Positions 15,901 through 25,222 of a stretch of 64,000 bases of DNA are shown piece after piece. Position numbers and translations under genes: made by a program. The notes under the pieces are model-generated. The model saw only the letters and a program-made list of their open reading frames with translations. It had not been told where the DNA came from and ran no database searches. The stretch spans positions 2,050,967 to 2,114,966 of the forward strand of contig NZ_JAYXHS010000001.1 in the NCBI RefSeq assembly GCF_036017035.1, in the 5' to 3' direction. Every line of letters begins with the position of its first letter. The stretch's first letter is position 1. The DNA comes from Viridibacterium silvisoli (lineage in GTDB: Bacteria > Pseudomonadota > Gammaproteobacteria > Burkholderiales > Rhodocyclaceae).

Positions 15901-17048
15901 AGAAGAGCACGGCCAAGCGTGACGCGACCATCCTCTCCGGTGGCGTCCTGCAAGCGAACGAAGTGTTGGTGCGCGGGCATCGCTTCACGCGCGTGATAGC
16001 GCGTGTGGTGCAGCAGGGTGAGCGCTGGGTGCTGCGACTGGAAGGCCCTGACATTGCGGGCGACATCAACTGGACGGGCCAGACGGCCAGCGGGCAGGCC
16101 GCTCGCCTCGGGGCGCGGCTCAGCGTGCTGAAGCTGCACCCCTTGCCGGCCAAACCGTTGCCACCGGGTACGCCGACCGTGTCGAGTCGCGACAGCGATG
16201 AGAAATTGCCTACGCTCGACATTACTGCCGAGCAGTTCGAGCTGCGTGACATGAAGCTCGGCAAGCTGTCCCTGCATTCGGAGGATCAGGCAGGACACTG
16301 GCATCTTTCGGAGTTGCGTATCGAAAGTCCGGACGCCGTGATTACCGGAGAGGGCGACAGCCGGGCGCTGGCGGGGGGCGGCAAGCAGACCGAGGTCAAG
16401 CTCGACGTTACCAGCGAGAATGTAGGCGGATTCCTTGGCCGCCTTGGCTATGCCGATGCAGTCTTGCGCGGCAAGGCTACGCTCAAGGGGCAGCTTGTCT
16501 GGAATGCCGCCGTATCGAGTTTCGACTACTCGTCCTTGAATGGCGAGTTGCGCATGAATGTCACCGACGGCCAGTTCAACAAGCTTGAGCCAGGCGCTGC
16601 ACGTCTGCTCGGGATTCTGAGTCTGCAGTCCTTGCCACGCCGTATCACGCTGGACTTCCGTGATGTGTTCAGCGAAGGGTTTGCCTTCGACTCGATTCGG
16701 GGCGACATACATATCGAGCAAGGGGTGATGAAGACCGATGATCTGCAGGTGCGTGGCCCCGCAGCGCGTGTCTACATCAAGGGCAGTACGGATATTGCGC
16801 GTGAAACGCATGCCTTGCGCCTCACCGTGCAGCCCACCCTGTCAGAGGGGATTGCCTTGGGCGTCACCATGGTCAACCCGGTTTTCGGTGTGGCGACATA
16901 TCTGGCACAGAAGGTGTTGCAGGATCCCTTCGAAAAGATTTTCAGCTTCGAGTACGCCGTCACGGGCTCCTGGAATGATCCGAAGATCGAGAAGGAAGGC
17001 GTGACGACGACAACCGTCCCCAGCGTGCCGCTCTCCGGCAAGAAATGA
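12966..17048 (+). CDS. yhdP: YhdP family AsmA-like envelope protein
   Basis: A 1360-residue protein. A cytoplasmic N-terminus of about 55 residues and one membrane segment (about residues 56-80) precede a very long periplasmic part rich in beta strands, typical of the YhdP/DUF3971 group of AsmA-like proteins. Relatives such as YhdP, TamB and YdbH bridge the two membranes and are implicated in phospholipid transport to the outer membrane. The C-terminal AsmA-like region (VRGPAARVYIKGSTDI ... GVTMVNPVFGVATYLAQKVL) is typical of the family. The start is GTG with no strong ribosome site, so the exact start is uncertain. A Nit-type amidase follows after 34 bp. Confidence 0.88.
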   Translation: MSREAPDHPTPAEHSAPPAGDTPDVSAVSPARRRHPLLTTCLHIGRFSLRLPHIAWAVVWRCVLVTWLVLAAAFLLVRYVAMPQVAEHRVEIASALSQALGLKVEIDALQAQWNGLRPELQMRGMRIFDKEQRVALALPRVDAVVAWSSLLRWQLELQRLRLDRPELALRREADGTVFVAGIAVRLDKKQDDSKLGELLLSQHEIHIDNARVLWEDQVRKAPPLVFDKLSLLLQNRGDTHRFSVAATPAGNLSGPIDLRGDLRGDWTQKAPQTLADWRGTIYLALERTDLAVWRQWVDYPITVPHGRGALRTWLNFEGARIGGLTADLALSDVQVRFAPDLPMLSLRTASGRVRLAARENDFSFAAERLALTTTDGLQIAPTKFSMRRVGPASGEALKDRTRRKPGGEISAEKLDMRVLAQLAAYLPFPQAARKTLADADPQGEVSLLQASWEDADAASSSTLPFAHFDIDASFDKLTLKPGDGHPGFARLSGRVTGSDRKGEFRFEVRNGALDLPGIMHESHIPLDALDANGNWGRDNAGALTVNVGKLRVVNRDMQSAEFSADWRAAPGPEGSIDMTGRVQGFKAPSAWRYIPSVVPIETSEWLKRGLTTGTGENVRVRLSGDLAKFPFRNDPKGIFRVEGGFAGINLDFADGWPVLNNLTGELLFDRTRMLIKSHSGNYRQAKLGEVQAQLADLTNVRQQPLVINGRAAGSGADLLHYLQASPVAEHLGSFIQGMRQEGEGSLDLKLSVPLMEAEHTRVQGSYRFENSKLSLIPELPPFTQVRGAVGFTENGIAPTQVIAEFLGGQVNASGRTAADGTILFDASGQIPVTGLHQLIDTPVWNRLAGITPVTARIAITKERADVTVDSSLLGVSSSLPAPFAKSADTRLPFVFNWSLSDEPGVANSSLQDWRISLDTRGSAQWQDRCGKDTCSFLRGAVALNDGISLPTRGLRVSGRFQTLDADQWLPVIQEAMEGQKSTAKRDATILSGGVLQANEVLVRGHRFTRVIARVVQQGERWVLRLEGPDIAGDINWTGQTASGQAARLGARLSVLKLHPLPAKPLPPGTPTVSSRDSDEKLPTLDITAEQFELRDMKLGKLSLHSEDQAGHWHLSELRIESPDAVITGEGDSRALAGGGKQTEVKLDVTSENVGGFLGRLGYADAVLRGKATLKGQLVWNAAVSSFDYSSLNGELRMNVTDGQFNKLEPGAARLLGILSLQSLPRRITLDFRDVFSEGFAFDSIRGDIHIEQGVMKTDDLQVRGPAARVYIKGSTDIARETHALRLTVQPTLSEGIALGVTMVNPVFGVATYLAQKVLQDPFEKIFSFEYAVTGSWNDPKIEKEGVTTTTVPSVPLSGKK

Positions 17049-17082
17049 TTCCGGCACACCCCGTGTGCAGTCAGGACCCGAG

Positions 17083-17892
17083 ATGACAAACACATTCAAG
17101 CTGGCCGCCGTGCAGATGATCTCCGGCGCCGATGTCGATGCCAATCTGCATGAGGCGGATCGTCTGATCGCCGAGGCGGCTGCACAGGGCGCGCAATGCG
17201 TGGCCTTGCCGGAGTACTTCTGCCTGTTGTCGCCCGACGAGACGGCCAAGGTGAAGCTGCGCGAGCCGGATGGCGAAGGGCCGCTGCAAGCCTTTCTCGC
17301 CGATGCTGCGTGTCGTTACAAGGTATGGCTGGTTGGCGGCACGATTCCGCTGGTGGCGAACGACGACGGGCGCGTGCGCAACACCACGCTGGTCTTCAAT
17401 CCAGAAGGCGTGCGCGTGGCGCGCTACGACAAGATCCACCTGTTCGGCTTCACGCGAGGTGAAGAGAGCTACAACGAGTCACGGACCATCGAGGCAGGCC
17501 ACGATGCAGTGACCTTCGATGCGCCCTGGGGCAAGACCGGGCTGGTGATCTGCTACGACCTGCGCTTCCCCGAACTCTTCCGCCAGCTGGGCGAAGTCAA
17601 TCTCATCATCTTGCCGGCGGCGTTCACCGAGACCACCGGTCGTGCGCACTGGGAAGTCCTGCTGCGCGCACGCGCCATCGAGAACCAGTGCTACGTATTG
17701 GCCAGCGCCCAAGGCGGCACGCATCCGCACGGGCGTCGCACCTTCGGCCACAGCATGCTGATTGACCCGTGGGGCGAGATCGTCGCGCACTACGATAGCG
17801 GCCCGGGCGTGGCAGTTGGCACGCTCGATCTGCAGCGCATTCATGACATCCGGGAAAGTCTTCCTGCGTTGAAGCACCGCAAATTCGTATAA
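17083..17892 (+). CDS. Carbon-nitrogen hydrolase, Nit1 type (deaminated glutathione amidase-like)
   Basis: A 269-residue nitrilase-superfamily amidase. The catalytic triad is visible: Glu44 (ALPEYF), Lys117 (YDKIHLFG) and Cys157 (VICYDLRFPEL). This subgroup includes the repair amidase that hydrolyses deaminated glutathione. The ATG at 17083 has AGGA about 7 bases upstream, so I prefer it to the GTG at 17065. It directly follows yhdP on the same strand, a pairing common in betaproteobacteria. In many relatives tldD comes next, but here an unrelated secreted protein does. Confidence 0.9.
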   Translation: MTNTFKLAAVQMISGADVDANLHEADRLIAEAAAQGAQCVALPEYFCLLSPDETAKVKLREPDGEGPLQAFLADAACRYKVWLVGGTIPLVANDDGRVRNTTLVFNPEGVRVARYDKIHLFGFTRGEESYNESRTIEAGHDAVTFDAPWGKTGLVICYDLRFPELFRQLGEVNLIILPAAFTETTGRAHWEVLLRARAIENQCYVLASAQGGTHPHGRRTFGHSMLIDPWGEIVAHYDSGPGVAVGTLDLQRIHDIRESLPALKHRKFV

Positions 17893-17974
17893 TCCGCTTC
17901 GAAGAGCGCAGGCGGTGAGACTGTCCTCCTCTCGCCGGCATGGCTACGATTGACCGATCACATAAGAGAAAAGC

Positions 17975-18904
17975 ATGCATAAAACAATTCTGGTTGCGTT
18001 GAGCCTGGCCTTGTTCGTGCAGGCGGCGCTAGCCATAGAAGGAGGCGCAGTCAGCACACCCCGCGCGGCTGGCTATGCCAGCGCCTTCCAGACAGATAAT
18101 CCACTGCTCAGTAGCTGCGACTGGAATGTCGCGCTAGCCAAGGAGCTGGTCCTTCAGGCCAAGGGCAAGGTGGTTTTCTCGACGAGTGAGAAAATGACGG
18201 GAAGATATATGCTCGTGGAGGCAACGAAAGTTGTGGCGTCTGGCGCTCCCGGCAAGCGGACCAATCTGATCGCGGTACGAGCAAATGTTTTCAATGATGG
18301 CAAATTGATTGCCACCACAGATATCAGTCGCGATGACACGGTCGCTGCCGCCACACCCTTTTGCGATGGACTCCGGGATATTGGCAGCGAGTTGGGCGAG
18401 GATCTGGCTGACTGGATTGCGAGAGTGAGCTTGCCGCAATGCGATGCTGCATGCCCTGGCATACATCCCGACGAAGACATTGCTGTCTTGCCCGAAGTGC
18501 CCACAGTCCATGCGTCATCGATCAACGAAACCGTCATCGGTTGTGGCTGGCCGACGTACATGGTTGGCAAAGTGGTGCATGAGTTCAACGACGCAGAGCT
18601 TGCGCCGCGAGGCAAATTGAAAGTTCTCGGCAAGGGGGCCAGTATCGGCTCGGGCCGACGACTGATCTTGTCGGTCGATAATATCCACGTAATGGGTGGC
18701 GGGGGTTGGACCGGACCCAAATGGATCAACATGCATGGTGAATTACTGGACGGAGAAATGTTGCTGGGGAGCTTTGATGCGACTCAGCGAGAGACGTCGC
18801 CTCGAATGACTGCTTGTGGCGCGCTCGAATCTCTCAGCGACAATATGGCAGAGCGTATTGCACGCTGGTTGAACACTCCTCAAATTGCCTCGAAGCTCCA
18901 GTAA
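17975..18904 (+). CDS. Secreted protein of unknown function with internal duplication
   Basis: A 309-residue protein with a clear signal peptide (1-20, cleaved after ALA). The mature part is two related domains of about 100 residues. Each begins with Cys-x-Trp (48-50 and 190-192), has a basic strand near 77-81 or 228-232, an Asp-Gly turn at 109-110 or 260-261, a second Cys at 130 or 281, and ends in a helix with A-x-x-IAR (145-150 and 292-297). The paired cysteines may form one disulfide per domain. It somewhat resembles DUF4410-like lipoprotein domains but lacks a lipobox; the family is not recognised. It is followed by a strong terminator. Confidence 0.75.
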   Translation: MHKTILVALSLALFVQAALAIEGGAVSTPRAAGYASAFQTDNPLLSSCDWNVALAKELVLQAKGKVVFSTSEKMTGRYMLVEATKVVASGAPGKRTNLIAVRANVFNDGKLIATTDISRDDTVAAATPFCDGLRDIGSELGEDLADWIARVSLPQCDAACPGIHPDEDIAVLPEVPTVHASSINETVIGCGWPTYMVGKVVHEFNDAELAPRGKLKVLGKGASIGSGRRLILSVDNIHVMGGGGWTGPKWINMHGELLDGEMLLGSFDATQRETSPRMTACGALESLSDNMAERIARWLNTPQIASKLQ

Positions 18905-18905
18905 G

Positions 18906-18940
18906 AAAAAGCCCCGGGTCGGAAGACCCCGGGGCTTTTT
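18906..18940. terminator. Bidirectional terminator
   Basis: A G+C-rich 10-bp stem (18911-18920 with 18925-18935, one bulged C) with a GGAA loop, flanked by A5 on the left and T5 on the right. It serves both the plus-strand secreted protein gene and the converging minus-strand LamG lipoprotein gene. Confidence 0.92.
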
Positions 18941-18963
18941 CAATTCTGCCTCGAAGCTTGGCT

Positions 18964-19866
18964 TCAGTACGCTGCGTAGCGTGCCTGCACTTGCTCCAGC
19001 GTCAGGCCTACGTTGTAGATTCGCAGATCGTCGAGCACGCCGTTCACCGCCGCATTCGGGTTGCTGGTGCTGTTGCCGCCCACCTGGAAGTCGGTGCTGG
19101 AATCCAGCAGCGCGCCGGTCTGGGCCACGCCGGTACCCAGTTCGACGCCATTGACGTAGAGATGCATGTTCGCGCCGTCGTAGGTCGCGACGATGTGCGT
19201 CCAGCTCCCGTCCGTGGCGAGTGTCACGGGTTGCTCATAGGCCGCACCGTTGTTGATACGGAAACCCAGCGAACCGCCACCCGTCTTCACATACAGGTTG
19301 AAGCCCTGCGTGTTGCCTGTGTCCATGTGCTTCGCAAGCACGATGTTCGATGAGGTGGTGACGGACGAGAACTGGATCATTGCCTCCAGCGTGATGGCCG
19401 CTGGTGTCTTGAGTGGTGCAGGAACCGATGCGGCCACGATGCGGTAGTAGTCGTCCACGCTGGCTGTCGGCGTGATCCGGGTCGCTGTGCTCGCCGCACC
19501 AGCCTTGTTCGCCGCAAAGGAGAAAACGCTCACGTTGGCAGCCGACGCGGCTGTCATGTTCGTGCCGCCGAAGTAGGGCGTGATGGTCTTGAAGTCGGTG
19601 GTGGCGGTGCTGTCGAAACTGTAGGCCAGCGCCGGATCGGGAACGGCCACGCTGCTGGTGGAGGTGGTGCTCGACGCAGCGCTCGAGGCTGCACTCGATG
19701 CCGTACTGGATTTCGAGCTGGAGCTCACGTTCGTACTGGTGTCGGAACCTGCTGAGGGGCTGTCGCCGCCACCACCGCATGCGCTCAGGCACAGTGCAAA
19801 CGCGAGTGGCAGGAACAGGCCTGGACACGCGCCACGGCTGTGGCGGTTCATGAATTCTGCAAACAT
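18964..19866 (-). CDS. LamG/concanavalin-like domain lipoprotein
   Basis: A 300-residue lipoprotein. The signal peptide ends in the lipobox LSAC followed by GGGG. A Ser/Ala/Thr-rich linker (about residues 35-75) leads to a C-terminal LamG-type jelly roll that includes WTHIVATYDG, MHLYVNGVELG and LDDLRIYNVGLTLEQV, the pattern of the LamG_3 carbohydrate-binding-like fold. I chose the ATG at 19866 because it has a textbook AGGAGG ribosome site. It probably binds or displays polysaccharide at the cell surface. It is divergent from the alginate lyase and shares a LacI-type operator region with it. Confidence 0.85.
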   Translation of the reverse strand: MFAEFMNRHSRGACPGLFLPLAFALCLSACGGGGDSPSAGSDTSTNVSSSSKSSTASSAASSAASSTTSTSSVAVPDPALAYSFDSTATTDFKTITPYFGGTNMTAASAANVSVFSFAANKAGAASTATRITPTASVDDYYRIVAASVPAPLKTPAAITLEAMIQFSSVTTSSNIVLAKHMDTGNTQGFNLYVKTGGGSLGFRINNGAAYEQPVTLATDGSWTHIVATYDGANMHLYVNGVELGTGVAQTGALLDSSTDFQVGGNSTSNPNAAVNGVLDDLRIYNVGLTLEQVQARYAAY

Positions 19867-19985
19867 GGTTTCTTCCTCCTTGAAATGGGCTGTCGCGGCT
19901 GGCTGGGAGCGCCAAAGGTAATCGGTTAACGTCCAGCTTTTATTGGTATTTCGAGGCCGGACGGTAGCACAGGCGCAAAACTTTA

Positions 19986-19997
19986 GTAAACGTTTAC
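19986..19997. promoter_or_regulatory. LacI-family-like operator palindrome
   Basis: The perfect 12-bp palindrome GTAAACGTTTAC has the central CG and the AAACGTTT core typical of LacI/GalR-family operators. It lies in the 182-bp divergent spacer between the LamG lipoprotein and alginate lyase genes, about 52 bp before the lyase start. A sugar-responsive repressor of the LacI family is the likely binder. No such regulator gene is in the window. Confidence 0.55.
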
Positions 19998-20048
19998 CTT
20001 TGCGATTTTCGCGTGCTAGGATGCGCCGACCCAAAACCGGAGCCGTCC

Positions 20049-21047
20049 ATGCGTAGCTTGTCGATCTTGCTGTTCTGTCTTGGCTTCGGCTGTCACCCGA
20101 GCGCGATGGCGGCGGGCTGCCCGGCCGCGCCTGCGCCGGTGCGCGACATTCGCGCCAACTCGTATTACTCGGACGCGGCTGGCTCCGTCGTCGACAAGGC
20201 CTTGCACGAAACCTACGAGCGCAACATCGGACCCATCGTCGAGTTTCATCGCAAGGTGCTGGCGATGGCCGACGAGTACGTTGCCAAAGGCGATCGCGAA
20301 ACCGCCCTGTGCGCAGTCGGCTGGCTCAGGCACTGGGCGAGCAACGGCGCCTTGCTGGGCGAGATCGTGAACGAGCGTGGTTACCAGGCGAACTACATCC
20401 AGAAATGGACGCTCGGTGGCCTGGCCATGGCGCAATACAAAGTGCGCGACCTGCTCACCGCCGACGATCACAAGCTGCTCGACCCGTGGCTGCATGCGCA
20501 GGCCTTGCGAGCGCTCGACTTCTGGAAGAACCCCAAGCACCAGCACAACAACCACTACTACTGGGTGGCGATGGCGGTGATGGCGACGTCGGTCGCGACG
20601 CGCGACGAAGCGCTGTGGGACACCGCGCGCGCCATGTATGACGAAGGCCTGTCGCACATCGCTGCCGACGGTTCTCTCGAGGCGGAAATGGCGCGCGCCG
20701 GCATGGCGCTGCACTATCACAACTACGCGCTGATGCCGCTTTCCACGATTGCCGAGCTGTCACGCGCGCGTGGCGAGAACTGGTACACGCGCGGCGACGG
20801 TGCCTTGTTCCGTCTGGCTTCGCTGGTTGCAGATGGCTTGCTGGACCCGAGCTGGTTTGCGCAGAAGACGGGCAAGGCGCAGAAGGTGCCGGAGGGTGGC
20901 AACCTGAGTTGGACCGTGTGGATGGCCGACATGCCGCTGCGCAATGCCGACAAGGTCAAGGAACTTGCCCGTCGCGGGCCGTTCATGAACAGCCAGATGG
21001 GTGGCAACCCGGAGATGACGTGCAAGAGTGTGAAGCCCGAATGGTGA
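20049..21047 (+). CDS. Alginate lyase (polysaccharide lyase family 5)
   Basis: A 332-residue secreted lyase that cleaves poly-mannuronate/alginate by beta-elimination. A signal peptide (about 1-22) is followed by an alpha/alpha-barrel-type helical domain. The family motif NNHYYW is at residues 167-172 and contains the catalytic Asn/His pair. Length fits PL5 AlgL-type enzymes. No alginate biosynthesis genes surround it, so a catabolic or biofilm-release role is more likely than the periplasmic AlgL role. The start ATG at 20049 immediately precedes the signal peptide. It is divergent from a surface LamG lipoprotein with a shared operator region. Confidence 0.85.
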   Translation: MRSLSILLFCLGFGCHPSAMAAGCPAAPAPVRDIRANSYYSDAAGSVVDKALHETYERNIGPIVEFHRKVLAMADEYVAKGDRETALCAVGWLRHWASNGALLGEIVNERGYQANYIQKWTLGGLAMAQYKVRDLLTADDHKLLDPWLHAQALRALDFWKNPKHQHNNHYYWVAMAVMATSVATRDEALWDTARAMYDEGLSHIAADGSLEAEMARAGMALHYHNYALMPLSTIAELSRARGENWYTRGDGALFRLASLVADGLLDPSWFAQKTGKAQKVPEGGNLSWTVWMADMPLRNADKVKELARRGPFMNSQMGGNPEMTCKSVKPEW

Positions 21048-21070
21048 TTTTTCCAGAATGAGATATGAAT

Positions 21071-21101
21071 AAAAAAGGGGCCGGATTTCCGGCCCCTTTT
21101 T
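21071..21101. terminator. Bidirectional terminator between alginate lyase and tyrS
   Basis: A perfect 8-bp stem GGGGCCGG/CCGGCCCC with a 4-base loop, flanked by A6 and T5. It serves the converging alginate lyase (plus) and tyrS (minus) genes. Confidence 0.93.
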
Positions 21102-21118
21102 CTTGATCCAGCCTTCGC

Positions 21119-22393
<1,275 letters not shown>

Positions 22394-22500
22394 GACTTAC
22401 TCTCCGGGCGGGTGGCACGCACGGGCGTGCCGGAAAATGAACCCGCGATTCTAACAGGGGCGAGGCGTTCTGCCCGCGCGGGTCCGGTGCTTCAGTTCTC

Positions 22501-24462
22501 TCAATCCTTGAAGATCCTGTGCGGAATCAGCTGCCAGTAGTCCTCCTGCGTGGCGTCGTTCATGCAGGCCTGGATGATCTTGCGGCCCAGCGGGTCGAGG
22601 TCTTCGGTCAGGAAGGGCGCCAGTTCGCGCTTGAAGAACTCGCGCCACTGGCGTGCGCCTTCGTCGAACACTGCCTCGCCGCCTTCGCGCTGGCTGGCCA
22701 CGTGCAGCAGTACGGGCGGAATCATCGAGCCTTCCACCTTGATCTGCTTCGGCACGTAGCCCAGCAGGGCGCACGGGCTCTCGATCAGCTGCTCGCGCGA
22801 GAAGCGCGCGCTACCGCGCCGCGCGAGGTATTCGCGGGCGATCCACTCGGCCATGAAACCGACCTTCCACGCGCCGATGTACTGGTTCGGGATCAGCACG
22901 TGGCGTGTGTCCGTGTTCTCCACGATCTGGCGCAGCAGCAGGTTGGCCTGATCGACGCGGCGCCCTGTGCAGAACGCCCAGTAGGAGCCGACGCCTTCCG
23001 ACTGCATGCCCTTCGTGTCCTGGATGCTCGGATTGGCATGGCCGCGGGGCGCGACGAGGCGCCATAGCCAGGCCAGGGCGGGATTGAGAACGTGCAGCAT
23101 GCCGACGATGCCGTACTGCGGGCTGTCCTTGTGCGTGGGCGGGCAACGCACACCGAAGCTGCGGATGTTCACCGCGACCGGCCCGCTGGTGATGCCCTCG
23201 ATCATGTCGCGCGGAATGATGATGCGCGGGTTGGGGCAGGGCTTGCCCGGCGCATCCTCGATGTGTTCCCAGATCTGCACGCTGCCGCCAGGCACGATGT
23301 GGTGGTTGAGGAAGATCAGCGGCTTCTTCGGGTGAATGCACAGACGCTCCAGCTGCGGTGCCGTGCCATAGCGCTTGATGTGATCGACGCGCACGAACCA
23401 GCCGGCTTCCGCATCGGCGATGTGCAGCTTGGTCTTGCCCTCGTTGTAGTGAGGATGGGCACAGGCCATGTCGTCGGCCATCGGGTTCAGGTGACAGGCT
23501 TCCGGTAGCACCAGCGTGCGCTCCTCGCCGGTCACGACGTTCTTGCCGAGCAGCAGGCGGCCGTCTTCCATGCGATGGATGTGCTCGGTCATCTCGCTCT
23601 TGCCGCCACCCGATGCACCCTCGTGCATGATGACCAGCTGGTTGTCATACGGCGTGACGGCACCGACAGCTGCACAGTGGTTGGTCGTCCAGCCTTCGCG
23701 CTCGCCGATGTCCAGCAGCAGCGAATACACACCCTTCTTGGCGCTCGGGCCGGGGTAAAGGTTGTAGGCGTAGATTTCCTGATGTGTGCCGCAACGCGCA
23801 TGCACGACGACCTGCTTGCGATCGAAATGCGTATGCCGCAGCGGCGGCGCGATGAACTGCACGCCGGCAGTGAGGCGGAAGTCGGCAGGCACTTCGCTGC
23901 CGGGAATCATGCCCTGCAAGTCGGCCAGCGCGCCCGCGAAGAAGCCCGCCCGCTTCGGGCAGATCAGCAGCGCGCCGTAACGGAGATCATCAGGCCCGGC
24001 GTAGAACGGCACGACGATCAGCTCCTGCGTCTTCAGCCAGTCCAGCGTCTTCTGGCGCGTCTTGTCGAAGCTCTCGCCGAAGCGCTGCAGGTAGGTTGGC
24101 TTGTCCGTGGGCAGAGCGTCGCCGATGACCATGGCATCCGGGTCGCGACGGCGCATCGCCGGCTCGGGAAAGTTCACCGCCAGGCCGTTGCGCGCCTTGG
24201 TGACCGTGGCTTCCACGACGCGGCCGAATGTCGGCACCTCGAAGGCAACTTCGTATTCGCCCTTGTCTTCACGATTGCCAAGCGTCCAGTCCGTAGCGCC
24301 GGCTTCGCGGCCGAGCGCCCAGTTGAGCAGATCTTCGCGGCACTCCGGCACGAAGAGCGCGGGCGCTGCGCTGAGTACCTCGATGACGTGCGCGGGCAGG
24401 TCGAGGTGAGACCAATCCTTCTTGAAGTTCAGGACGTCGACGGTTTCTGTGTTGCGTGACAT
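22501..24462 (-). CDS. DUF4914-like protein with P-loop motif
   Basis: A 653-residue cytoplasmic protein with no signal peptide or membrane segment. Residues 282-289, GASGGGKS, form a Walker A-type phosphate loop. Downstream are His/Asp-rich stretches (NPMADDMACAHPHYNEGK, and NHHIVPGGSVQIWEH). The layout of a kinase-1a-like loop followed by metal-ligand-like residues recalls PEP carboxykinase or HPr-kinase folds, but homology is not demonstrable by eye. I assign it to DUF4914 from general resemblance, with moderate confidence. It is divergent from an exported protein gene behind an FNR/Anr box that could also affect this gene. Confidence 0.6.
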   Translation of the reverse strand: MSRNTETVDVLNFKKDWSHLDLPAHVIEVLSAAPALFVPECREDLLNWALGREAGATDWTLGNREDKGEYEVAFEVPTFGRVVEATVTKARNGLAVNFPEPAMRRRDPDAMVIGDALPTDKPTYLQRFGESFDKTRQKTLDWLKTQELIVVPFYAGPDDLRYGALLICPKRAGFFAGALADLQGMIPGSEVPADFRLTAGVQFIAPPLRHTHFDRKQVVVHARCGTHQEIYAYNLYPGPSAKKGVYSLLLDIGEREGWTTNHCAAVGAVTPYDNQLVIMHEGASGGGKSEMTEHIHRMEDGRLLLGKNVVTGEERTLVLPEACHLNPMADDMACAHPHYNEGKTKLHIADAEAGWFVRVDHIKRYGTAPQLERLCIHPKKPLIFLNHHIVPGGSVQIWEHIEDAPGKPCPNPRIIIPRDMIEGITSGPVAVNIRSFGVRCPPTHKDSPQYGIVGMLHVLNPALAWLWRLVAPRGHANPSIQDTKGMQSEGVGSYWAFCTGRRVDQANLLLRQIVENTDTRHVLIPNQYIGAWKVGFMAEWIAREYLARRGSARFSREQLIESPCALLGYVPKQIKVEGSMIPPVLLHVASQREGGEAVFDEGARQWREFFKRELAPFLTEDLDPLGRKIIQACMNDATQEDYWQLIPHRIFKD

Positions 24463-24610
24463 GGTTGGGCTCGATCCATTTCAGGGGAGCTCAGACCTTA
24501 CTGGCTGCAACGGTCTGCGGATTTGAGGCAGCTTAAGAAACCCCGCAACAACGTAGCCTGCGGTGCCACCTGGAAGTCTCGTTCTCGATGCGCGTATGCC
24601 GGGCTGATTC

Positions 24611-24624
24611 TTGACCTTGATCAA
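24611..24624. promoter_or_regulatory. FNR/Anr-type box
   Basis: TTGACCTTGATCAA matches the FNR/Anr consensus TTGAY-N4-RTCAA at every defined position. A -10-like TAAAGT (24646-24651) follows at the spacing expected for a class II site centred near -41.5 of a plus-strand promoter starting near 24659. The exported protein gene begins at 24719. The divergent DUF4914-like gene starts at 24462, so the box could also influence it. Confidence 0.65.
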
Positions 24625-24718
24625 GAACGGCGGCGCGGGACGACCTAAAGTAAGAACAGGCCGCCATGGCGTGTCCTTGCCACCATCCGGTCTCGCCCTC
24701 GATCTGCAGGAGCTGGAC

Positions 24719-25207
24719 ATGATCACCACGAAGAAACTCGTTTCCGCTGTCGTACCCCTCGTCATCTGTGGCGGTCTGGCAGCACCGGCTATCGCCAGCA
24801 CGATACTGACATGCGCCGGCAACGGCTCGGTCTCCGATACGCAGATGACCAGCTCCCAGGAATACAGCTACCAGAGCCACTCTTTCGAAAAGAGCACGAC
24901 GGGCTCGACCACCGTGAAGAAGCCTTTTTCCGGTACGGCCAACGTGGAGTTGTCGGAGGGCTCGGTGCGCATGAAGCTACCGCACGATCTCGTGCCGCCG
25001 CTGAGCGATGGCAAGGACGCGTGGTACACGCTCGGTGACGCTTTCGTCGGCGACAAGGAGATAACGGGCTCGCTGCGCTTCAACCTGTTCAACAAGCCGA
25101 AGATCCGTATCGATCGCGTCAGCGGACAATTCACGTTGAGCAGCGGCTTCGCCGAGTTCAACGCAAACTGTTCGGTCGTCGATCCGAATGCCGGTCCGAA
25201 GTTCTGA
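24719..25207 (+). CDS. Small exported protein of unknown function, probably oxygen-regulated
   Basis: A 162-residue protein with a signal peptide (about 1-26, ending AIAS). The mature part is about 135 residues, beta-rich by composition, and has one Cys near each end (in LTCAGNG and NANCSVV) that could form a disulfide. I do not recognise the family. The ATG at 24719 has AGGAG 6 bases upstream. The upstream FNR/Anr box points to microaerobic or anaerobic expression. It is convergent with the ABC permease gene across 15 bp. Confidence 0.75.
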   Translation: MITTKKLVSAVVPLVICGGLAAPAIASTILTCAGNGSVSDTQMTSSQEYSYQSHSFEKSTTGSTTVKKPFSGTANVELSEGSVRMKLPHDLVPPLSDGKDAWYTLGDAFVGDKEITGSLRFNLFNKPKIRIDRVSGQFTLSSGFAEFNANCSVVDPNAGPKF

Positions 25208-25222
25208 CGCTGCCCGCGCGCG

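Noticed and set aside
12909..16811. A 1300-codon open frame on the minus strand opposite yhdP
   Set aside because: It is exactly antisense to a clear YhdP-family gene. Its composition (rich in Arg, Gln, His, Ala) is what the complement of a GC-rich gene gives, and it has no recognisable domain. Long antisense frames are common in this window because of codon bias.
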